Shown: positions 37,121-47,139 of the stretch, one piece after another | Layout: each line of letters begins with the position of its first letter | Numbering within the stretch: the first letter of the stretch is position 1 | From: Nocardia iowensis | GTDB taxonomy: Bacteria; Actinomycetota; Actinomycetes; Mycobacteriales; Mycobacteriaceae | Direction of reading: 5' to 3' | NCBI RefSeq assembly: GCF_019222765.1 | Contig: NZ_CP078145.1 | Coordinates: 7,812,001 to 7,876,000, forward strand | Length of the DNA: 64,000 bases | Program-made: the position numbers and the translations under genes | Notes under the pieces: generated by a model | What the model saw: only the letters and a program-made list of their open reading frames with translations | What the model was told of the DNA's origin: nothing | Database searches by the model: none

Positions 37121-38088
37121 TCGCGGGCCGCGAGGACGAGCGCGAAGCGATTGTCGGCATCGGTCCACACCTGCTCGGTGGTGAACCCCGCGGCGCCCAG
37201 TTCCGCGGTCAAGCCATCGACCCGGAACTTGGCCGAGATCTCGGTGCGCATCTGCTCACCGCGGGCGAACCGCACGGTGAGGTCGAGGTCGCGCACCGTG
37301 ACGGTCATGTCTTCGGTTGCCGCCAGCCGCATTTCGATCCACTCGTTGTCAGTGTCCCAACGGGCGATGTGCTCGAATTTGTCCGGGGCGAAGTCGGCGC
37401 CGAGTCGAGAGTTCAATACGTGTAGCACATTTCGATTGAACTCGGCGGTGACGCCGGCCGCGTCGTCGTAGGCGGGCACGAGCACGGCCGGATCGATGAC
37501 CAGACCGGCACCGAGCAACAGCTGCTCGCCCGGTTCCAGCACCTCGTAGATGCTGCCGAGGAATTCGGCGCGTTCAGCGGGGACCAAATTGCCGATGGTG
37601 CCGCCGAGGAAGGCGATCATCCGGCGGCCGCCGCCGGGCAGGTTGTGCAGGGTGTCGGTGAAATCGCTGACCACGCCGTGCACGGCCAGCCCGGGGAACT
37701 CGGCCGCGATCTCGTCCGCCGCGGCGCGCAATGCCGTCGCCGAGACATCCTGCGGCACATAGGTCTTCAGTGGGCCTTCGGCGGTCAAGGCGGACAGCAG
37801 CAGCCGGGTCTTGGCGGCCGAACCCGCGCCGAGCTCGACCAGCACCTCGGCCTGCGCGACGCGGGCGATCTCGCCGACCACCCGCTCCAGCAGTGCCCGT
37901 TCGGTGCGCGTCGGGTAGTACTCGGGGAGCTCGGTGATCTGCTCGAACAGTTCACTACCGCGGGCGTCGTAGAACCACTTGGGCGGCAGCCACTTCGGGT
38001 CGGCGGTCAGGCCGAGGCGGGCGTCCGCGCGCAACGCCGAGGTGAGGTCGTCGTCGGATAGGTGGATCTCCAGCGTCGGTGCGGTCAT
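37117..38088 (-). CDS. egtD: L-histidine N-alpha-methyltransferase EgtD
   Basis: A 323-residue SAM methyltransferase that trimethylates histidine to hercynine. Landmarks: WLPPKWFYDARGSELFEQIT, PEYYPTRTERALL, VELGAGSAAKTRLLL (SAM loop), AFLGGTIGNLVP, FNRNVLHVLNSRLGADF and RWDTDNEWIEMRL. All are strongly typical. ATG 38088 overlaps the egtC stop (ATGA). Last gene of the egtA-B-C-D operon. Confidence 0.96.
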   Translation of the reverse strand: MTAPTLEIHLSDDDLTSALRADARLGLTADPKWLPPKWFYDARGSELFEQITELPEYYPTRTERALLERVVGEIARVAQAEVLVELGAGSAAKTRLLLSALTAEGPLKTYVPQDVSATALRAAADEIAAEFPGLAVHGVVSDFTDTLHNLPGGGRRMIAFLGGTIGNLVPAERAEFLGSIYEVLEPGEQLLLGAGLVIDPAVLVPAYDDAAGVTAEFNRNVLHVLNSRLGADFAPDKFEHIARWDTDNEWIEMRLAATEDMTVTVRDLDLTVRFARGEQMRTEISAKFRVDGLTAELGAAGFTTEQVWTDADNRFALVLAARD

Positions 38089-38972
38089 AGTGAAGAGCCT
38101 TTCGTGCCGTTGGGCAAAGGATCGATGGTGAGCTCGCCGGGGCGGGCGATCACCAGGCTGCGGTCGGGAATCGACTGCCACCCGGGGTCGTCGTCATAGG
38201 GTTCGGAGGACAGCACCGCGAAGGTGTCGGAGACCAGCGCCGACAGCGAGTGGTGCACGGTTGTGGCCCAGACGGTTTCGCCGTCGCCGAGCAGGAAGTT
38301 CAGTCGGGCGTTCGGCGCGTGTTTCAGCACGCCGGACACGAGCATGCCCAGCGCCGCCGCCGGGGAGTCGACGAAACCGCCCGGTTCCACCGCGGTGAGC
38401 AACTGCCGCAACAACACCCACAGCATCGCGGCATCAGTGGCCGATTCCGCATCGAGCAAGCGGATGGTCTCGAACAACCTGGTCGCGCCGAACTGGGTTG
38501 CGGCCGTGTCCAAGTCGGACGACACCGCAGTGACGACCGGCCGCCAGTTCGGCACCGAGCCGTTGTGGCTGAAGGCCCACCGCTCGCTCGTGAACGGCGC
38601 ACACGCGGCCCGCTCGATCGGCATTCCCACGGTGGCGGACCGGATCGACCCCAGCACGGCCGACGAATGCAGTTGCGACAGTACTTCTTCCACTGCCGGG
38701 TCGGTCCAGATGGGCGCGGCGTTGCGGTACCGGCTCGCGATCAGGCTGCCGTTCGCCCCAGCCCCGGACGGTGCGCTGGCGGCCAGCGGATTACCAGGGG
38801 CGTCCAATTCGACCGCGCGCCACCATGCGACGCCGAATCCGTCGGCGTTGACGGTGCCGCCGCCGCGCATATCGCGCGGCGCCCATGCCTGGGTACGCAG
38901 CGAATGCGTACCACCGGTGAGCAGGTCACCGACACTCACCACCGGCCCGACATAACCGAGGTGCCTGCACAT
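38085..38972 (-). CDS. egtC: ergothioneine biosynthesis protein EgtC (class II glutamine amidotransferase fold)
   Basis: A 295-residue Ntn-type hydrolase that removes the gamma-glutamyl group from the sulfoxide intermediate. The nucleophile Cys2 is in place after Met1 (MCRHLGYVGP). Other landmarks: DGFGVAWW, WAFSHNGSVPNW, SDTFAVLSSEPYDDD. Start overlaps the egtB stop by one base (TGATG); stop overlaps the egtD ATG. Confidence 0.95.
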   Translation of the reverse strand: MCRHLGYVGPVVSVGDLLTGGTHSLRTQAWAPRDMRGGGTVNADGFGVAWWRAVELDAPGNPLAASAPSGAGANGSLIASRYRNAAPIWTDPAVEEVLSQLHSSAVLGSIRSATVGMPIERAACAPFTSERWAFSHNGSVPNWRPVVTAVSSDLDTAATQFGATRLFETIRLLDAESATDAAMLWVLLRQLLTAVEPGGFVDSPAAALGMLVSGVLKHAPNARLNFLLGDGETVWATTVHHSLSALVSDTFAVLSSEPYDDDPGWQSIPDRSLVIARPGELTIDPLPNGTKGSSL

Positions 38973-40315
38973 CAGCCCTCTCCTTCGAGAAGATCACGCG
39001 CGAGCCGGAATCCCGAGAAGATCTGCCGCCGGATCGGGTGGTCCCAGTTGCGGAAGGTGCCGCGGCAGGCGACGGGGTCGGTGCCGAACGAGCCGCCGCG
39101 CAGCACGCGATAGTCACCGCCGAAGAAGACGTCGGAGTACTCCGCGTACGGAAACGCGCGGAAACCCGGGTATGGATCGAAACCGGATGCGGTCCACTCC
39201 CAGACGTCGCCGATGAGCTGGTGCACACCGGCCGGGGACGCACCCGCCGGATAGGCGCCCACGTCGGCCGGTTCCAGGTGCCGCTGGCCGAGATTCGCGG
39301 TACTGGCGTCGGGTTCCGTGTCGCCCCAAGGGAATCGGCGCGAGGCGCCGGTGGCCGGGTCGTGGCGCGCGGCCTTTTCCCACTCGGCCTCGGTGGGCAA
39401 TCGCTTGCCCGCCCAGTTCGCGTAGGCCTCGGCCTCGAACCAGCACACGTGCACCACGGGTTGGTGCGGGCGCAGCGGGGTCATCACCCCGAAGACGCGG
39501 CGCCACCAGCGTCCGGCCGGATCGCGCTCCCAGAATTGCGGCGCGACCAGGTTCGCCTCCTTCCGGTGCGCCCAACCGCGGTCGGACCACAGCTCGGGCC
39601 GGTCGTAGCCGCCGTCGTCGATGAAGGCGAGGTACTGGTCATTGGTCACCGGCGCGGCGTCGATCGCGAAGCCCGGCAAGGTAACTCGGTGCGCCGGGCG
39701 TTCGTTGTCGAGTGCCCAGGGGTCGGTGGACGTGCCCATGGTGAATTCACCTGCGGGAACGACGACTTCACCAGTGACGGGCGATGCGGTGGTCGGCACG
39801 GCGAGCGCCGACAACACCGGTGCGCCGGTGCGCAACTGGTGAGTGGCCAGCATGGTCTCGTCGTGCTGCTGCTCGTGCTGGGCGATCATGCCGAAGGCGA
39901 ACCCGCCGTCGACCAGCGGCGAGCCACGTAAATCGCTGCTGTCCAGCACATCCCACACCTTGTCGCGCACCGTGCCGACATATCCCCGTGCCTGGGTCGG
40001 GTCGAGCAGCGGCAGCGTGGGACGGTTCGCGCGGGCGTGCTTGAACGCGTCGTACAGCTCATCGATGTCGGCGCGCACCGCCTCGCGGCCACCCACGTCG
40101 CGAACCAACCACAGTTCTTCCTGATTGCCGATGTGCGCGAGGTCCCACACCAGGGGACTCATCAACCGCGAATGCTGTGCCACCAGTTCGGCTTCGTCGA
40201 TGCAGTCGGTGAGGGTGAGGGTGCGCTGCCGCGCGCGGGTGAGTACTTCGGCGATCCGGTCGCGTAGTTGCTCGGTTCCGGCGTTGTCGGTGGCCGGGGG
40301 ATGCTGAATGGTCAC
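38972..40315 (-). CDS. egtB: ergothioneine synthase EgtB (non-heme iron sulfoxide synthase)
   Basis: A 447-residue enzyme coupling hercynine with gamma-glutamylcysteine using O2 and Fe(II). The DinB-like N-domain gives the iron ligands: H61 in DLAHIGNQEELWL, and H147/H151 in HEQQHDE. The C-terminal FGE-sulfatase domain has GEFTMGTSTDPWALDNERPAH, KRLPTEAEWEKAARHD and VLRGGSFGTDPVACRGTFRN (landmarks). GTG 40315 has GGAGAG upstream. The FGE-like part keeps the typical ending FSGFRLARD. Confidence 0.96.
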   Translation of the reverse strand: MTIQHPPATDNAGTEQLRDRIAEVLTRARQRTLTLTDCIDEAELVAQHSRLMSPLVWDLAHIGNQEELWLVRDVGGREAVRADIDELYDAFKHARANRPTLPLLDPTQARGYVGTVRDKVWDVLDSSDLRGSPLVDGGFAFGMIAQHEQQHDETMLATHQLRTGAPVLSALAVPTTASPVTGEVVVPAGEFTMGTSTDPWALDNERPAHRVTLPGFAIDAAPVTNDQYLAFIDDGGYDRPELWSDRGWAHRKEANLVAPQFWERDPAGRWWRRVFGVMTPLRPHQPVVHVCWFEAEAYANWAGKRLPTEAEWEKAARHDPATGASRRFPWGDTEPDASTANLGQRHLEPADVGAYPAGASPAGVHQLIGDVWEWTASGFDPYPGFRAFPYAEYSDVFFGGDYRVLRGGSFGTDPVACRGTFRNWDHPIRRQIFSGFRLARDLLEGEG

Positions 40316-40428
40316 GATAGCTCTCCGGGGTTGATTCCTGTCGACTGCGGCGCGTATGGGTACGCCGTCAATGCCGGATCGGCGACGTAGCAGCGCTCTG
40401 CCCGTACAGTGCCGATCGATCGGCCTGC

Positions 40429-41784
40429 TCACGAAACGACTCCGGGCCCGCCCGCCCCGGCACCGGTCGCCGCGGACACCGCCGCGGGACTTCGTCCGCC
40501 ACGACATCGCTCGGCGGCGGATTCGATCTCGCGTCCCGCCTCGGCGCTCGCCGCGTGGGCGGCGGCCAGGTCGAGCAGTTCGACCGCTACCGACCTGATG
40601 TCCAGGTCCGCCAACCCATAACGGGCGGCATCGAGCCAATGACCGGCCAGTGGCGCGGCGACCTCGGTCGCCTCGGCCACCACGGCGCGGCTGGACATGA
40701 GCGCGTCGAGGACGTGGATCGGCACCGTCCAGCTGTCGCCGGGCTGCGCGTCGAGATAGCGGACCTCGAGGTAACCGGACGCACGCACCGGCGGGAACAA
40801 CGTGGTCAGGTGATAGTCGAGGTCATTTCGGTCGGGCCTGCGGCCGACTTCGTCGTCCAGCGCGCCGGACAGCCAGTCCGCGAAGGTCGCACCCGGCGGT
40901 GGGGACCAGGCCGAGTCGACACCGCGACCAGGCAGGTCCGGGCCACCGGTTTCGTCCGGTCTTCGGACACACAGCAGCGGCACGTCGAGCGCCCACCTGC
41001 TGTACCCGCGGATGGGATCCGCCCAGTCCATCAGCGGCGGCCGGGTCCTGGCATTGTCGAGTCGCAACCAGGCTCGCATCCGCTGCGATGCCCAGTCGCC
41101 GACCGGAGCGCCGCGCAACGCGGGCGAACAGGCGAAGGCGGCCAGCAGCGCGGGGCCGATGGCGTAGAGCGCGGTCCAGCGGGCGGCGACGTCGGCGCGG
41201 TCGGCTCCCGCGTCGAGGCTGACCTGCGTGGCCGCGGTATTGCACATCATCAGCTTGCCGAACGGGCCGATGCCGCCGAAGGTCTGTTCCATGGCCCGGT
41301 AGCGCGGCAGCTGGAGCAGCCGCTTGGGGCGGCGATCCGCGTCGGCGGCGACGGAAACGGTTCGGATGGACCGGGATTCGAGAAGTTCCCGCAAGCGGCG
41401 GGCATCGTCGCGGAGCGAGGTACACAGCTGCGCGGCATCAGCGAACGGTGCGCTGGATAGTTCGATCTGACCGCCGGGTTCGATGGTGACCCGGCTGCCC
41501 CCTGGTAACGCGAGTTCCGCGGAGTCGGGGGCGATGGACCGTGGTGCATAGGGTCCGAGGGCATCCGCGAGAGCAGTCAATTGCGGACGCGGGGCGGCCG
41601 AGGGGCCTGACGCCGAACACTCACCCTGCACGGTGAGCCACTCGAGTTCGGCGCCGATCAGCGTAGGTGGGCCCTGCTTGAAGCAGACACCGCCGATATA
41701 CGCCTCTGCCGCGGCTCGCGAGCCCAGCTCCCCATCGTGAATAACGCGGCTGACCAACTCCGACTGTTCCAGCGTGACCGCCAT
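40429..41784 (-). CDS. egtA: glutamate-cysteine ligase EgtA
   Basis: A 451-residue ATP-dependent ligase making gamma-glutamylcysteine for ergothioneine. Landmarks: IGAELEWLTV with the metal-binding glutamates, EPGGQIELSSAP, MMCNTAATQVSLDAG, and YLEVRYLDAQPGDSWTVP. ATG 41784 is preceded by GGAGG at five bases. It begins the operon; 113 bases separate it from egtB and hold no recognisable gene. Confidence 0.95.
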   Translation of the reverse strand: MAVTLEQSELVSRVIHDGELGSRAAAEAYIGGVCFKQGPPTLIGAELEWLTVQGECSASGPSAAPRPQLTALADALGPYAPRSIAPDSAELALPGGSRVTIEPGGQIELSSAPFADAAQLCTSLRDDARRLRELLESRSIRTVSVAADADRRPKRLLQLPRYRAMEQTFGGIGPFGKLMMCNTAATQVSLDAGADRADVAARWTALYAIGPALLAAFACSPALRGAPVGDWASQRMRAWLRLDNARTRPPLMDWADPIRGYSRWALDVPLLCVRRPDETGGPDLPGRGVDSAWSPPPGATFADWLSGALDDEVGRRPDRNDLDYHLTTLFPPVRASGYLEVRYLDAQPGDSWTVPIHVLDALMSSRAVVAEATEVAAPLAGHWLDAARYGLADLDIRSVAVELLDLAAAHAASAEAGREIESAAERCRGGRSPAAVSAATGAGAGGPGVVS

Positions 41785-42007
41785 ACCAACCTCCACCGTG
41801 AGTCCGAGTCGCTGTGGTTTCGTGTCCGCCGTCGATCCGTTATCGCCACGTTGCCGTTCCGTGTTCCGCTCGCGGCGATCCATCCAGGGTAGCGAGGGGG
41901 ACCGACAAGAAACCGACAAGAAGCCGAACTGGGGATTGGATCGGGGCTGCGGCCGGGCGCCGACTGGGGACGAACTCCGCTCGAGACCACCCGTTAGGGT
42001 CGGAATC

Positions 42008-43192
42008 ATGCTGGATGAAGATCGTGTCCGAGCCGACACTCCTGGTTGCGCGTCAGGTTCCGAGCCAGGCGTGGTTTTCCTCGACAGTGCCGGTTCGTCG
42101 CTGCCCCCGCGGGTAGTCCTGGACACCGTCATCGACCACCTGCGGCGCGAAGCCGAAGTCGGCGGCTACCGCGCCGCCAACGAACGCCTCGACGATCTCG
42201 CCGCGGTGAAGACCGCGATCGGCACGCTCATCAACGCGGCACCGTCCAGTATCGCGTTGAGCGACAGCGCGACCCGGTCATGGGCCGACTTCTTCTATTC
42301 GATTCCGCTGACCGCGGGCGACCGCATCCTGATCTCCGAGGCCGACTACGCGAGCAACGCGATCGCGGCCATGCAACGGGCCCGCGCCACCGGAGCCACG
42401 GTGGAGCGGATTCCGAGCGACAGCAGCGGGCAGCTCGACCTGGACGCGCTCGCGGCGCTGGTCGACGAGCGGGTCAAGCTGGTCTCGGTGCTGCATGTAC
42501 CGACCAACGGCGGCCTGGTCAACCCGGCCGCCGAGGCCACCAGGATCGCGCATTCGGTGGGTGCGCTGGTGTTGCTCGACGCATGTCAGTCGACCGGGCA
42601 GCTGCCCATCGACGTGGCCGAGCTGGATGTCGACGCGCTCTCCGCCACCGGCCGCAAGTGGTTGCGCGGCCCGCGCGGCACCGGATTCCTCTACGTCCGG
42701 CCGGAATTGGTGGAAGCCATCGAGCCCGCCCGGCTCGACCTGCACAGCGCCGCCTGGACCGGTCCGGACGAATACCAGGTCGCGGCCGACGCCAGCCGCT
42801 TCGAGTTCTGGGAATGCGATGTGGCCGGGCGGCTCGGCCTCGGCGCGGCCGTGCGATACCTGCTCGAACTCGGCCAGGAGAACGTCTACAACGCGGTCGC
42901 GGCGCGCGCCGAGCACCTGCGCAAAGCGCTTCCCGAGATTCCCGGAGTGACGGTGCGCGACATCGGCATTCGGCACAGCGGCATCGTGTCGTTCACCGTC
43001 GACGGCCTCGATTCGGTTGCGGTGCGCGATCTGCTCGCCGAGCAGAACATCACGGTGACCGTGAGCCACGCCGGGTCCACCCTGCTGGACATGACCGGCC
43101 GCGGGCTGAAATCCGTGGTCCGCGCCGCGCCGCATTGCTTCGTCAGCTTCGATGAGTTGGACCGGTTCGTCGCAGCTGTCGCCGCGCTGTAG
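42008..43192 (+). CDS. egtE: class V PLP-dependent aminotransferase fold protein, EgtE-like
   Basis: A 394-residue fold-type I PLP enzyme: FLDSAGSSLPPR at the start, LLDACQSTGQLPIDV with the PLP-binding Asp, and Lys217 in SATGRKWLRGPRGTGFLYV. EgtE cleaves the hercynylcysteine sulfoxide to ergothioneine. The cysteine-desulfurase fold alone would not assign it, but its head-to-head position to egtA makes EgtE the best call. It differs from the usual mycobacterial layout, where egtE follows egtD on the same strand. Confidence 0.82.
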   Translation: MLDEDRVRADTPGCASGSEPGVVFLDSAGSSLPPRVVLDTVIDHLRREAEVGGYRAANERLDDLAAVKTAIGTLINAAPSSIALSDSATRSWADFFYSIPLTAGDRILISEADYASNAIAAMQRARATGATVERIPSDSSGQLDLDALAALVDERVKLVSVLHVPTNGGLVNPAAEATRIAHSVGALVLLDACQSTGQLPIDVAELDVDALSATGRKWLRGPRGTGFLYVRPELVEAIEPARLDLHSAAWTGPDEYQVAADASRFEFWECDVAGRLGLGAAVRYLLELGQENVYNAVAARAEHLRKALPEIPGVTVRDIGIRHSGIVSFTVDGLDSVAVRDLLAEQNITVTVSHAGSTLLDMTGRGLKSVVRAAPHCFVSFDELDRFVAAVAAL

Positions 43193-43236
43193 TGAGCGCC
43201 GCAGCCGATTCGTGATCGGCCGGTAGGCAATACCTT

Positions 43237-43899
43237 TCAGGCCAGATGGAGTTCGAGCGCCCGGTCGACCAGCGCGCGAGTATCGGTGGCGGGGCCGACG
43301 AGCCGCAGGCTGCGGTTCGCTCGCAGCGCGGCTATGCCGTGCAGATTCGTCCACAGCGCGATCGCACGCTCCGCCGCGCTGACAGCTCCGCCGTGCGCGG
43401 CCTCGCGCCTGCGCGGCTCGCAAGCGCTCTCAGCGGCCTCGCGCCTGCGCGACTCGCAAGCGCTCTCAGCGGCCTCGTCCACCAACGCCGCGAACCGCTC
43501 GAACAGTGGCAGCGTGGTCGCGCGCAGATTCTCGCCCGAGCCCTCGAGCAGGTCGTGCCGAAACATCAGGGTGAACATCTCCGGCCGTTCGCCGGCGAAC
43601 TCGACATACTCGACGCTCATGCGCGCCAGCCGTTCTCGCGCGGTCGCCGGGGTTGGGTCGGCCGCCGCGAAGCGGTCGATCAGATCGGCGAACCCACGCG
43701 CCGCAATGGCCGCGAGCAACGCTCGGTGTGTCGGGAAGTGCCTGCGCGGTGCCCCATGTGAGACACCGGCGGCCCGGGTGATGGCGCGAAGTCCCAATTG
43801 CGCCGCACCGACCTCTTCGAGCAGGTCGACGCCCGCACCGACCAGCCGTTCCCGCAGTGGTTCGTTCGCGACCATGCGGACATTGTCTACGACGACCAT
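43237..43899 (-). CDS. TetR family regulator with internal tandem repeat
   Basis: A 220-residue TetR protein. Helix-turn-helix: LGLRAITRAAGVSHGAPRRHFPTHRAL (landmark AGVSHGAPRRHF). A WHG-like ligand domain follows, with ALWTNLHGIAALRANRS near the end. Residues around 143-168 are two copies of a 12-residue repeat (EAAESACESRRR type) inserted in the linker of the ligand domain. ATG 43899 has AGGAG six bases upstream. Divergent from an acyltransferase with twin palindromic operators between; probably autoregulatory. Confidence 0.88.
   Translation of the reverse strand: MVVVDNVRMVANEPLRERLVGAGVDLLEEVGAAQLGLRAITRAAGVSHGAPRRHFPTHRALLAAIAARGFADLIDRFAAADPTPATARERLARMSVEYVEFAGERPEMFTLMFRHDLLEGSGENLRATTLPLFERFAALVDEAAESACESRRREAAESACEPRRREAAHGGAVSAAERAIALWTNLHGIAALRANRSLRLVGPATDTRALVDRALELHLA
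43399..43470. repeat. two tandem copies of a 36-bp unit inside the TetR gene
   Basis: Copies at 43399-43434 and 43435-43470 differ by one base (cggctcg/cgactcg); the first bases of a third copy follow. The unit keeps frame (12 codons), so it lengthens the protein without breaking it. Confidence 0.9.
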
Positions 43900-43919
43900 C
43901 GAATCTCCTCACACTGGGC

Positions 43920-43960
43920 GTAGACACTGTCTACCTCAATGCTGTAGACAGTGTCTACAG
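43920..43960. promoter_or_regulatory. twin palindromic operators between TetR and acyltransferase genes
   Basis: Site 1, GTAGACACTGTCTAC (43920-43934), and site 2, CTGTAGACAGTGTCTACAG (43942-43960), are the same palindrome with mirrored centre base; centres are 24 bases apart. Each half is GTAGACA. They lie between the two divergent starts (43899 and 43981), fitting repression of both genes by the adjacent TetR protein. Confidence 0.85.
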
Positions 43961-43980
43961 ATTCTTTTCGGGAGGTTTGC

Positions 43981-44667
43981 GTGTGGTATCGGCTCTTCAA
44001 GTACGTGTTGCTCGGTCCCCTGTTGCGGGTGCTGGGTAGACCCGAAGTCGAAGGGCTGCATCATGTTCCGCGGACCGGGCCGGTGATCGTCGCGGCCAAT
44101 CACCTCGCGGTGATCGACTCGCTGTACCTGGCGCTCGTGCTGCCGCGGCAGGTCACCTTCCTGGCCAAGCAGGAGTACTTCACCGGGACCGGTCCGCGCG
44201 GACGGTTCAAGCGGTGGTTCTTCTCGGCGACCGGCCAGGTGCCGGTCGACCGGACCGGCGGCAGCGCCGCGGCCGACGCACTCGCCGCCGCCACCCGCAT
44301 TCTCGAGGACGGCGGCATCTGGGCCATCCATCCCGAGGGCACCCGGTCGCCGGACGGTCGGATCTATCGCGGCCGCACCGGCACCCTGCGCGTCGCGATG
44401 GCGACCGGCGCCCCGGTGATTCCGGTGGTGCTCTCCGGCACCGACCGCGTCAACCCCCGCGGCCGCCGACTGCCCCGCTTCGGCAAGGTCCGGATCAGCT
44501 TCGGCGCACCGCGCTATTACCTGCCCGCCGAGCACCATCGCGACGACCACCACGTCGCCGCGCGGACCGCGACCGATGAGCTGATGCGGGAAATCGCCGC
44601 CCGCTCCGGCCGCCACTACGTCGATCACTACGCGGCCACCTTTCCCGCGCCGACGACGCGGAACTGA
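43981..44667 (+). CDS. lysophospholipid acyltransferase family protein (PlsC-like)
   Basis: A 228-residue 1-acyl-glycerol-3-phosphate acyltransferase-type enzyme. The catalytic H-x4-D motif is [13 protein letters not shown], and the phosphate-binding EGTRS motif is in [30 protein letters not shown] follows. One N-terminal hydrophobic segment ([12 protein letters not shown]) may anchor it to the membrane. GTG 43981 has GGGAGG five bases upstream. Controlled by the neighbouring TetR operators. Acyl donor and acceptor unknown. Confidence 0.88.
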   Translation: MWYRLFKYVLLGPLLRVLGRPEVEGLHHVPRTGPVIVAANHLAVIDSLYLALVLPRQVTFLAKQEYFTGTGPRGRFKRWFFSATGQVPVDRTGGSAAADALAAATRILEDGGIWAIHPEGTRSPDGRIYRGRTGTLRVAMATGAPVIPVVLSGTDRVNPRGRRLPRFGKVRISFGAPRYYLPAEHHRDDHHVAARTATDELMREIAARSGRHYVDHYAATFPAPTTRN

Positions 44668-44801
44668 CCCCTCGATTTCGTTACCCGCGACACTCCAGCA
44701 AACGCGGACACGCTGGAAAGGGGTTAACGCCACACGGGAATGGCGGGATAGTTGGTTGCAGGTCGGTAGGCGGCCAGAAGCTGGTGATGAGGGAGTTGAC
44801 G

Positions 44802-46454
44802 TTGAGCAGGTTCACCGACGAGATGTATGCGACGGCGCAGGCGTCGACCCGGGGGCTGGTGACCGGTGAGCCGGACGCGCCCCTGCGCCAGACCTGGGGG
44901 GAGATCCATCGGATCGCTCGCCGGATGGCGGGTGGGCTCGCCGCGGCAGGCATCGGACACGGTGACGCTGTCGGTGTGCTCGCGGGCATGCCGGTCGACA
45001 TCGCACCCGCCTGCCAGGCCATCTGGATGCGCGGCGCGTCGATCACCATGCTGCACCAGCCGACCCCGCGCACCGATCTGGTCGTCTGGGCCCGCGATAC
45101 CGAGACCGTGCTGACCATGATCGAGGCACGTGCGGTGGTGCTCGGCGCCCCGTTCGAGGCGGCCGAGCCGCTGCTGCGCGAGCGCGGCATCACGGTGGTG
45201 CGCATCGACCAGCTGCGCGACGGCGCGGACACCGATCCGGTGCCGACGACCGAGGACGATATCGCCTTGCAGCAGTTGACTTCCGGCTCGACCGGGTCGC
45301 CCAAGGCGGTGCGGATCACGCACGGCAACTTCTTCGTCAACGCCTACGCCATGTTCGATCGAGTCAAATTCCAGCTCGACGACGACGTGATGGTCAGCTG
45401 GCTGCCGCTGTTCCATGACATGGGCATGGTCGGGTTCCTCAGCGTCCCCATGCAATTCGGTGCCGAGGTGGTGTGCGTGACGCCGCTCGACTTCCTGATG
45501 CGGCCACTGTTATGGGCGGAGTTGATCGCCAAGTACCGCGGAACAGTCACCGCCGCACCCAATTTCGCGTACTCCCTGCTGGCTCGCCGACTGCGGCAGG
45601 CCGACGACGGCGCATTCGACCTGAGTAGCGTCCGCTACATGTGGAACGGCGCGGAGCCGGTCGACCCGGACACCATGGACGCGCTGGCCGCGGCCGGAAA
45701 GCGGTTCGGGCTCAGCCCGATGGCGCTCACCCCCGTCTACGGCATGGCGGAAACCACGCTGGCCGTGTCGATTCCCGATCCCGGCCTCGGCCAGGTGCTC
45801 GATGTGGTCGACGCCGACCTGCTCGAGGCGATCGGCAAGGCCGTCCCGGTGTCCGACGAGCACGGGCATCACGGCAATATCCGCAGGCTGCCCACGCTCG
45901 GTTACCTGGTCGATCACCTGGAGGGCCGCGTCGTGGACGCGGAACGCCAGGTGCTGCCGACCCGCTCCGTCGGCGTCATCGAATTACGTGGTCCGGCAGT
46001 CACTTCCGGCTACGTCACAGTCGACGGATTCCGCCCGGCCCAGGACGCCTCGGGCTGGCTCGACACCGGCGACATCGGCTACTTCACCGACGAGGGCCTG
46101 ATCGTGGTGTGCGGCCGGATCAAGGACGTCATCATCATGGGCGGCCGCAATATCTATCCCACCGACATCGAACGCGCCGCCACCAGGGTGACCGGGGTGC
46201 GGCCGGGCAACGCGGTGGCCGTGCGCCTGGATGCCGGGCAGAAGCGGGAAAGTTTCGCCGTGGTGGTGGAGAGCAACGACTACCAGAACGCCGACGCGGT
46301 CAAGCGGATCGAGCGCGAGATCGTGCACGCGGTGTTCTCGGAGGTGGGCGCCAGGCCGCGCACCGTCGCCGTGCTCGGCCCCGGCGCGCTGCCGAAGACC
46401 TCCTCGGGCAAGCTGCGGCGCGCGGCGACGGCCGTCCATCTGCCGCGCGGCTGA
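44802..46454 (+). CDS. Rv1013 (Pks16)-like fatty acyl-AMP/CoA ligase
   Basis: About 550 residues of the ANL adenylating superfamily. Landmarks: [16 protein letters not shown] (P-loop A3), [62 protein letters not shown] and the catalytic lysine in [10 protein letters not shown]. It adenylates a fatty acid, then forms CoA or carrier thioester; product unknown. The sequence tracks Rv1013 closely, and gene order agrees. I use TTG 44802 ([12 protein letters not shown]), with GGGAG upstream; ATG 44787 is an alternative. Confidence 0.87.
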   Translation: MSRFTDEMYATAQASTRGLVTGEPDAPLRQTWGEIHRIARRMAGGLAAAGIGHGDAVGVLAGMPVDIAPACQAIWMRGASITMLHQPTPRTDLVVWARDTETVLTMIEARAVVLGAPFEAAEPLLRERGITVVRIDQLRDGADTDPVPTTEDDIALQQLTSGSTGSPKAVRITHGNFFVNAYAMFDRVKFQLDDDVMVSWLPLFHDMGMVGFLSVPMQFGAEVVCVTPLDFLMRPLLWAELIAKYRGTVTAAPNFAYSLLARRLRQADDGAFDLSSVRYMWNGAEPVDPDTMDALAAAGKRFGLSPMALTPVYGMAETTLAVSIPDPGLGQVLDVVDADLLEAIGKAVPVSDEHGHHGNIRRLPTLGYLVDHLEGRVVDAERQVLPTRSVGVIELRGPAVTSGYVTVDGFRPAQDASGWLDTGDIGYFTDEGLIVVCGRIKDVIIMGGRNIYPTDIERAATRVTGVRPGNAVAVRLDAGQKRESFAVVVESNDYQNADAVKRIEREIVHAVFSEVGARPRTVAVLGPGALPKTSSGKLRRAATAVHLPRG

Positions 46455-46507
46455 CCTGCTCGGCGGCGCGGCAACGCGGAGTCCGCGCCGCAACTCGGAG
46501 TCACTGA

Positions 46508-46531
46508 CTGCGTGGCGAATTCGCCACGCAG
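46508..46531. terminator. perfect 24-base palindrome, bidirectional terminator
   Basis: A 12-bp perfect stem (CTGCGTGGCGAA with its complement, centre at the EcoRI-like GAATTC). It lies between the converging ligase and pth genes, directly beside the pth stop at 46536. Such symmetric stems often stop transcription from both sides. Confidence 0.75.
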
Positions 46532-46535
46532 CAAG

Positions 46536-47117
46536 TCAATGCACTTGGTTCTGCGCGGTTTCCAAGCCGACGCGGAGCAACAGCTCGACGGCGTCGGCGG
46601 CCTGCTCGACGATCACCGGCACTTCCTTGCGCTCCGGCGCCGCGAACGGCTTGAGCACGTAGTCGGCCGGGTCTTGCCGACCGGGCGGCCTGCCGATGCC
46701 GATGCGGGTGCGCAGGTAGTCCTTGGTGGTCATGGCGCTCGATATGGAGCGAAGCCCATTGTGGCCGCCCTCGCCGCCGCCCCGCTTGAGCCGGATCTCG
46801 CCGAAGGGCAGGTCGAGCTCGTCGTGCACGACGATCACCTCGGTGGGCGGCACGGAGAAGAATTTCGCCAGCGCGGCGACCGGGCGGCCGGACAGATTCA
46901 TGAACGTCCGTGGTTTGGCGATCAGCACCTGGCGGCCGTCGAGGCGGGCCTGCAGCAGGTCGGCGCCGGACTTCTTGTGCACGGCAAAACGGCCGCCGAC
47001 GCGCTGCGCCAGCACGTCGGCGACCAAAAACCCCACGTTGTGCCGGGTGCGCTCGTATTCGGGTCCTGGGTTTCCCAGTCCGACCACGAGCGCGGGCCCG
47101 GTCGTGGATTCGGTCAT
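46536..47117 (-). CDS. pth: peptidyl-tRNA hydrolase
   Basis: A 193-residue enzyme recycling tRNA from stalled peptidyl-tRNA. Landmarks: [20 protein letters not shown] with catalytic His, [38 protein letters not shown] and [12 protein letters not shown] 47117. It follows rplY by 22 bases, the classic rplY-pth operon. Confidence 0.96.
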   Translation of the reverse strand: MTESTTGPALVVGLGNPGPEYERTRHNVGFLVADVLAQRVGGRFAVHKKSGADLLQARLDGRQVLIAKPRTFMNLSGRPVAALAKFFSVPPTEVIVVHDELDLPFGEIRLKRGGGEGGHNGLRSISSAMTTKDYLRTRIGIGRPPGRQDPADYVLKPFAAPERKEVPVIVEQAADAVELLLRVGLETAQNQVH

Positions 47118-47139
47118 CTACTAACCGATTCCGATGTTC

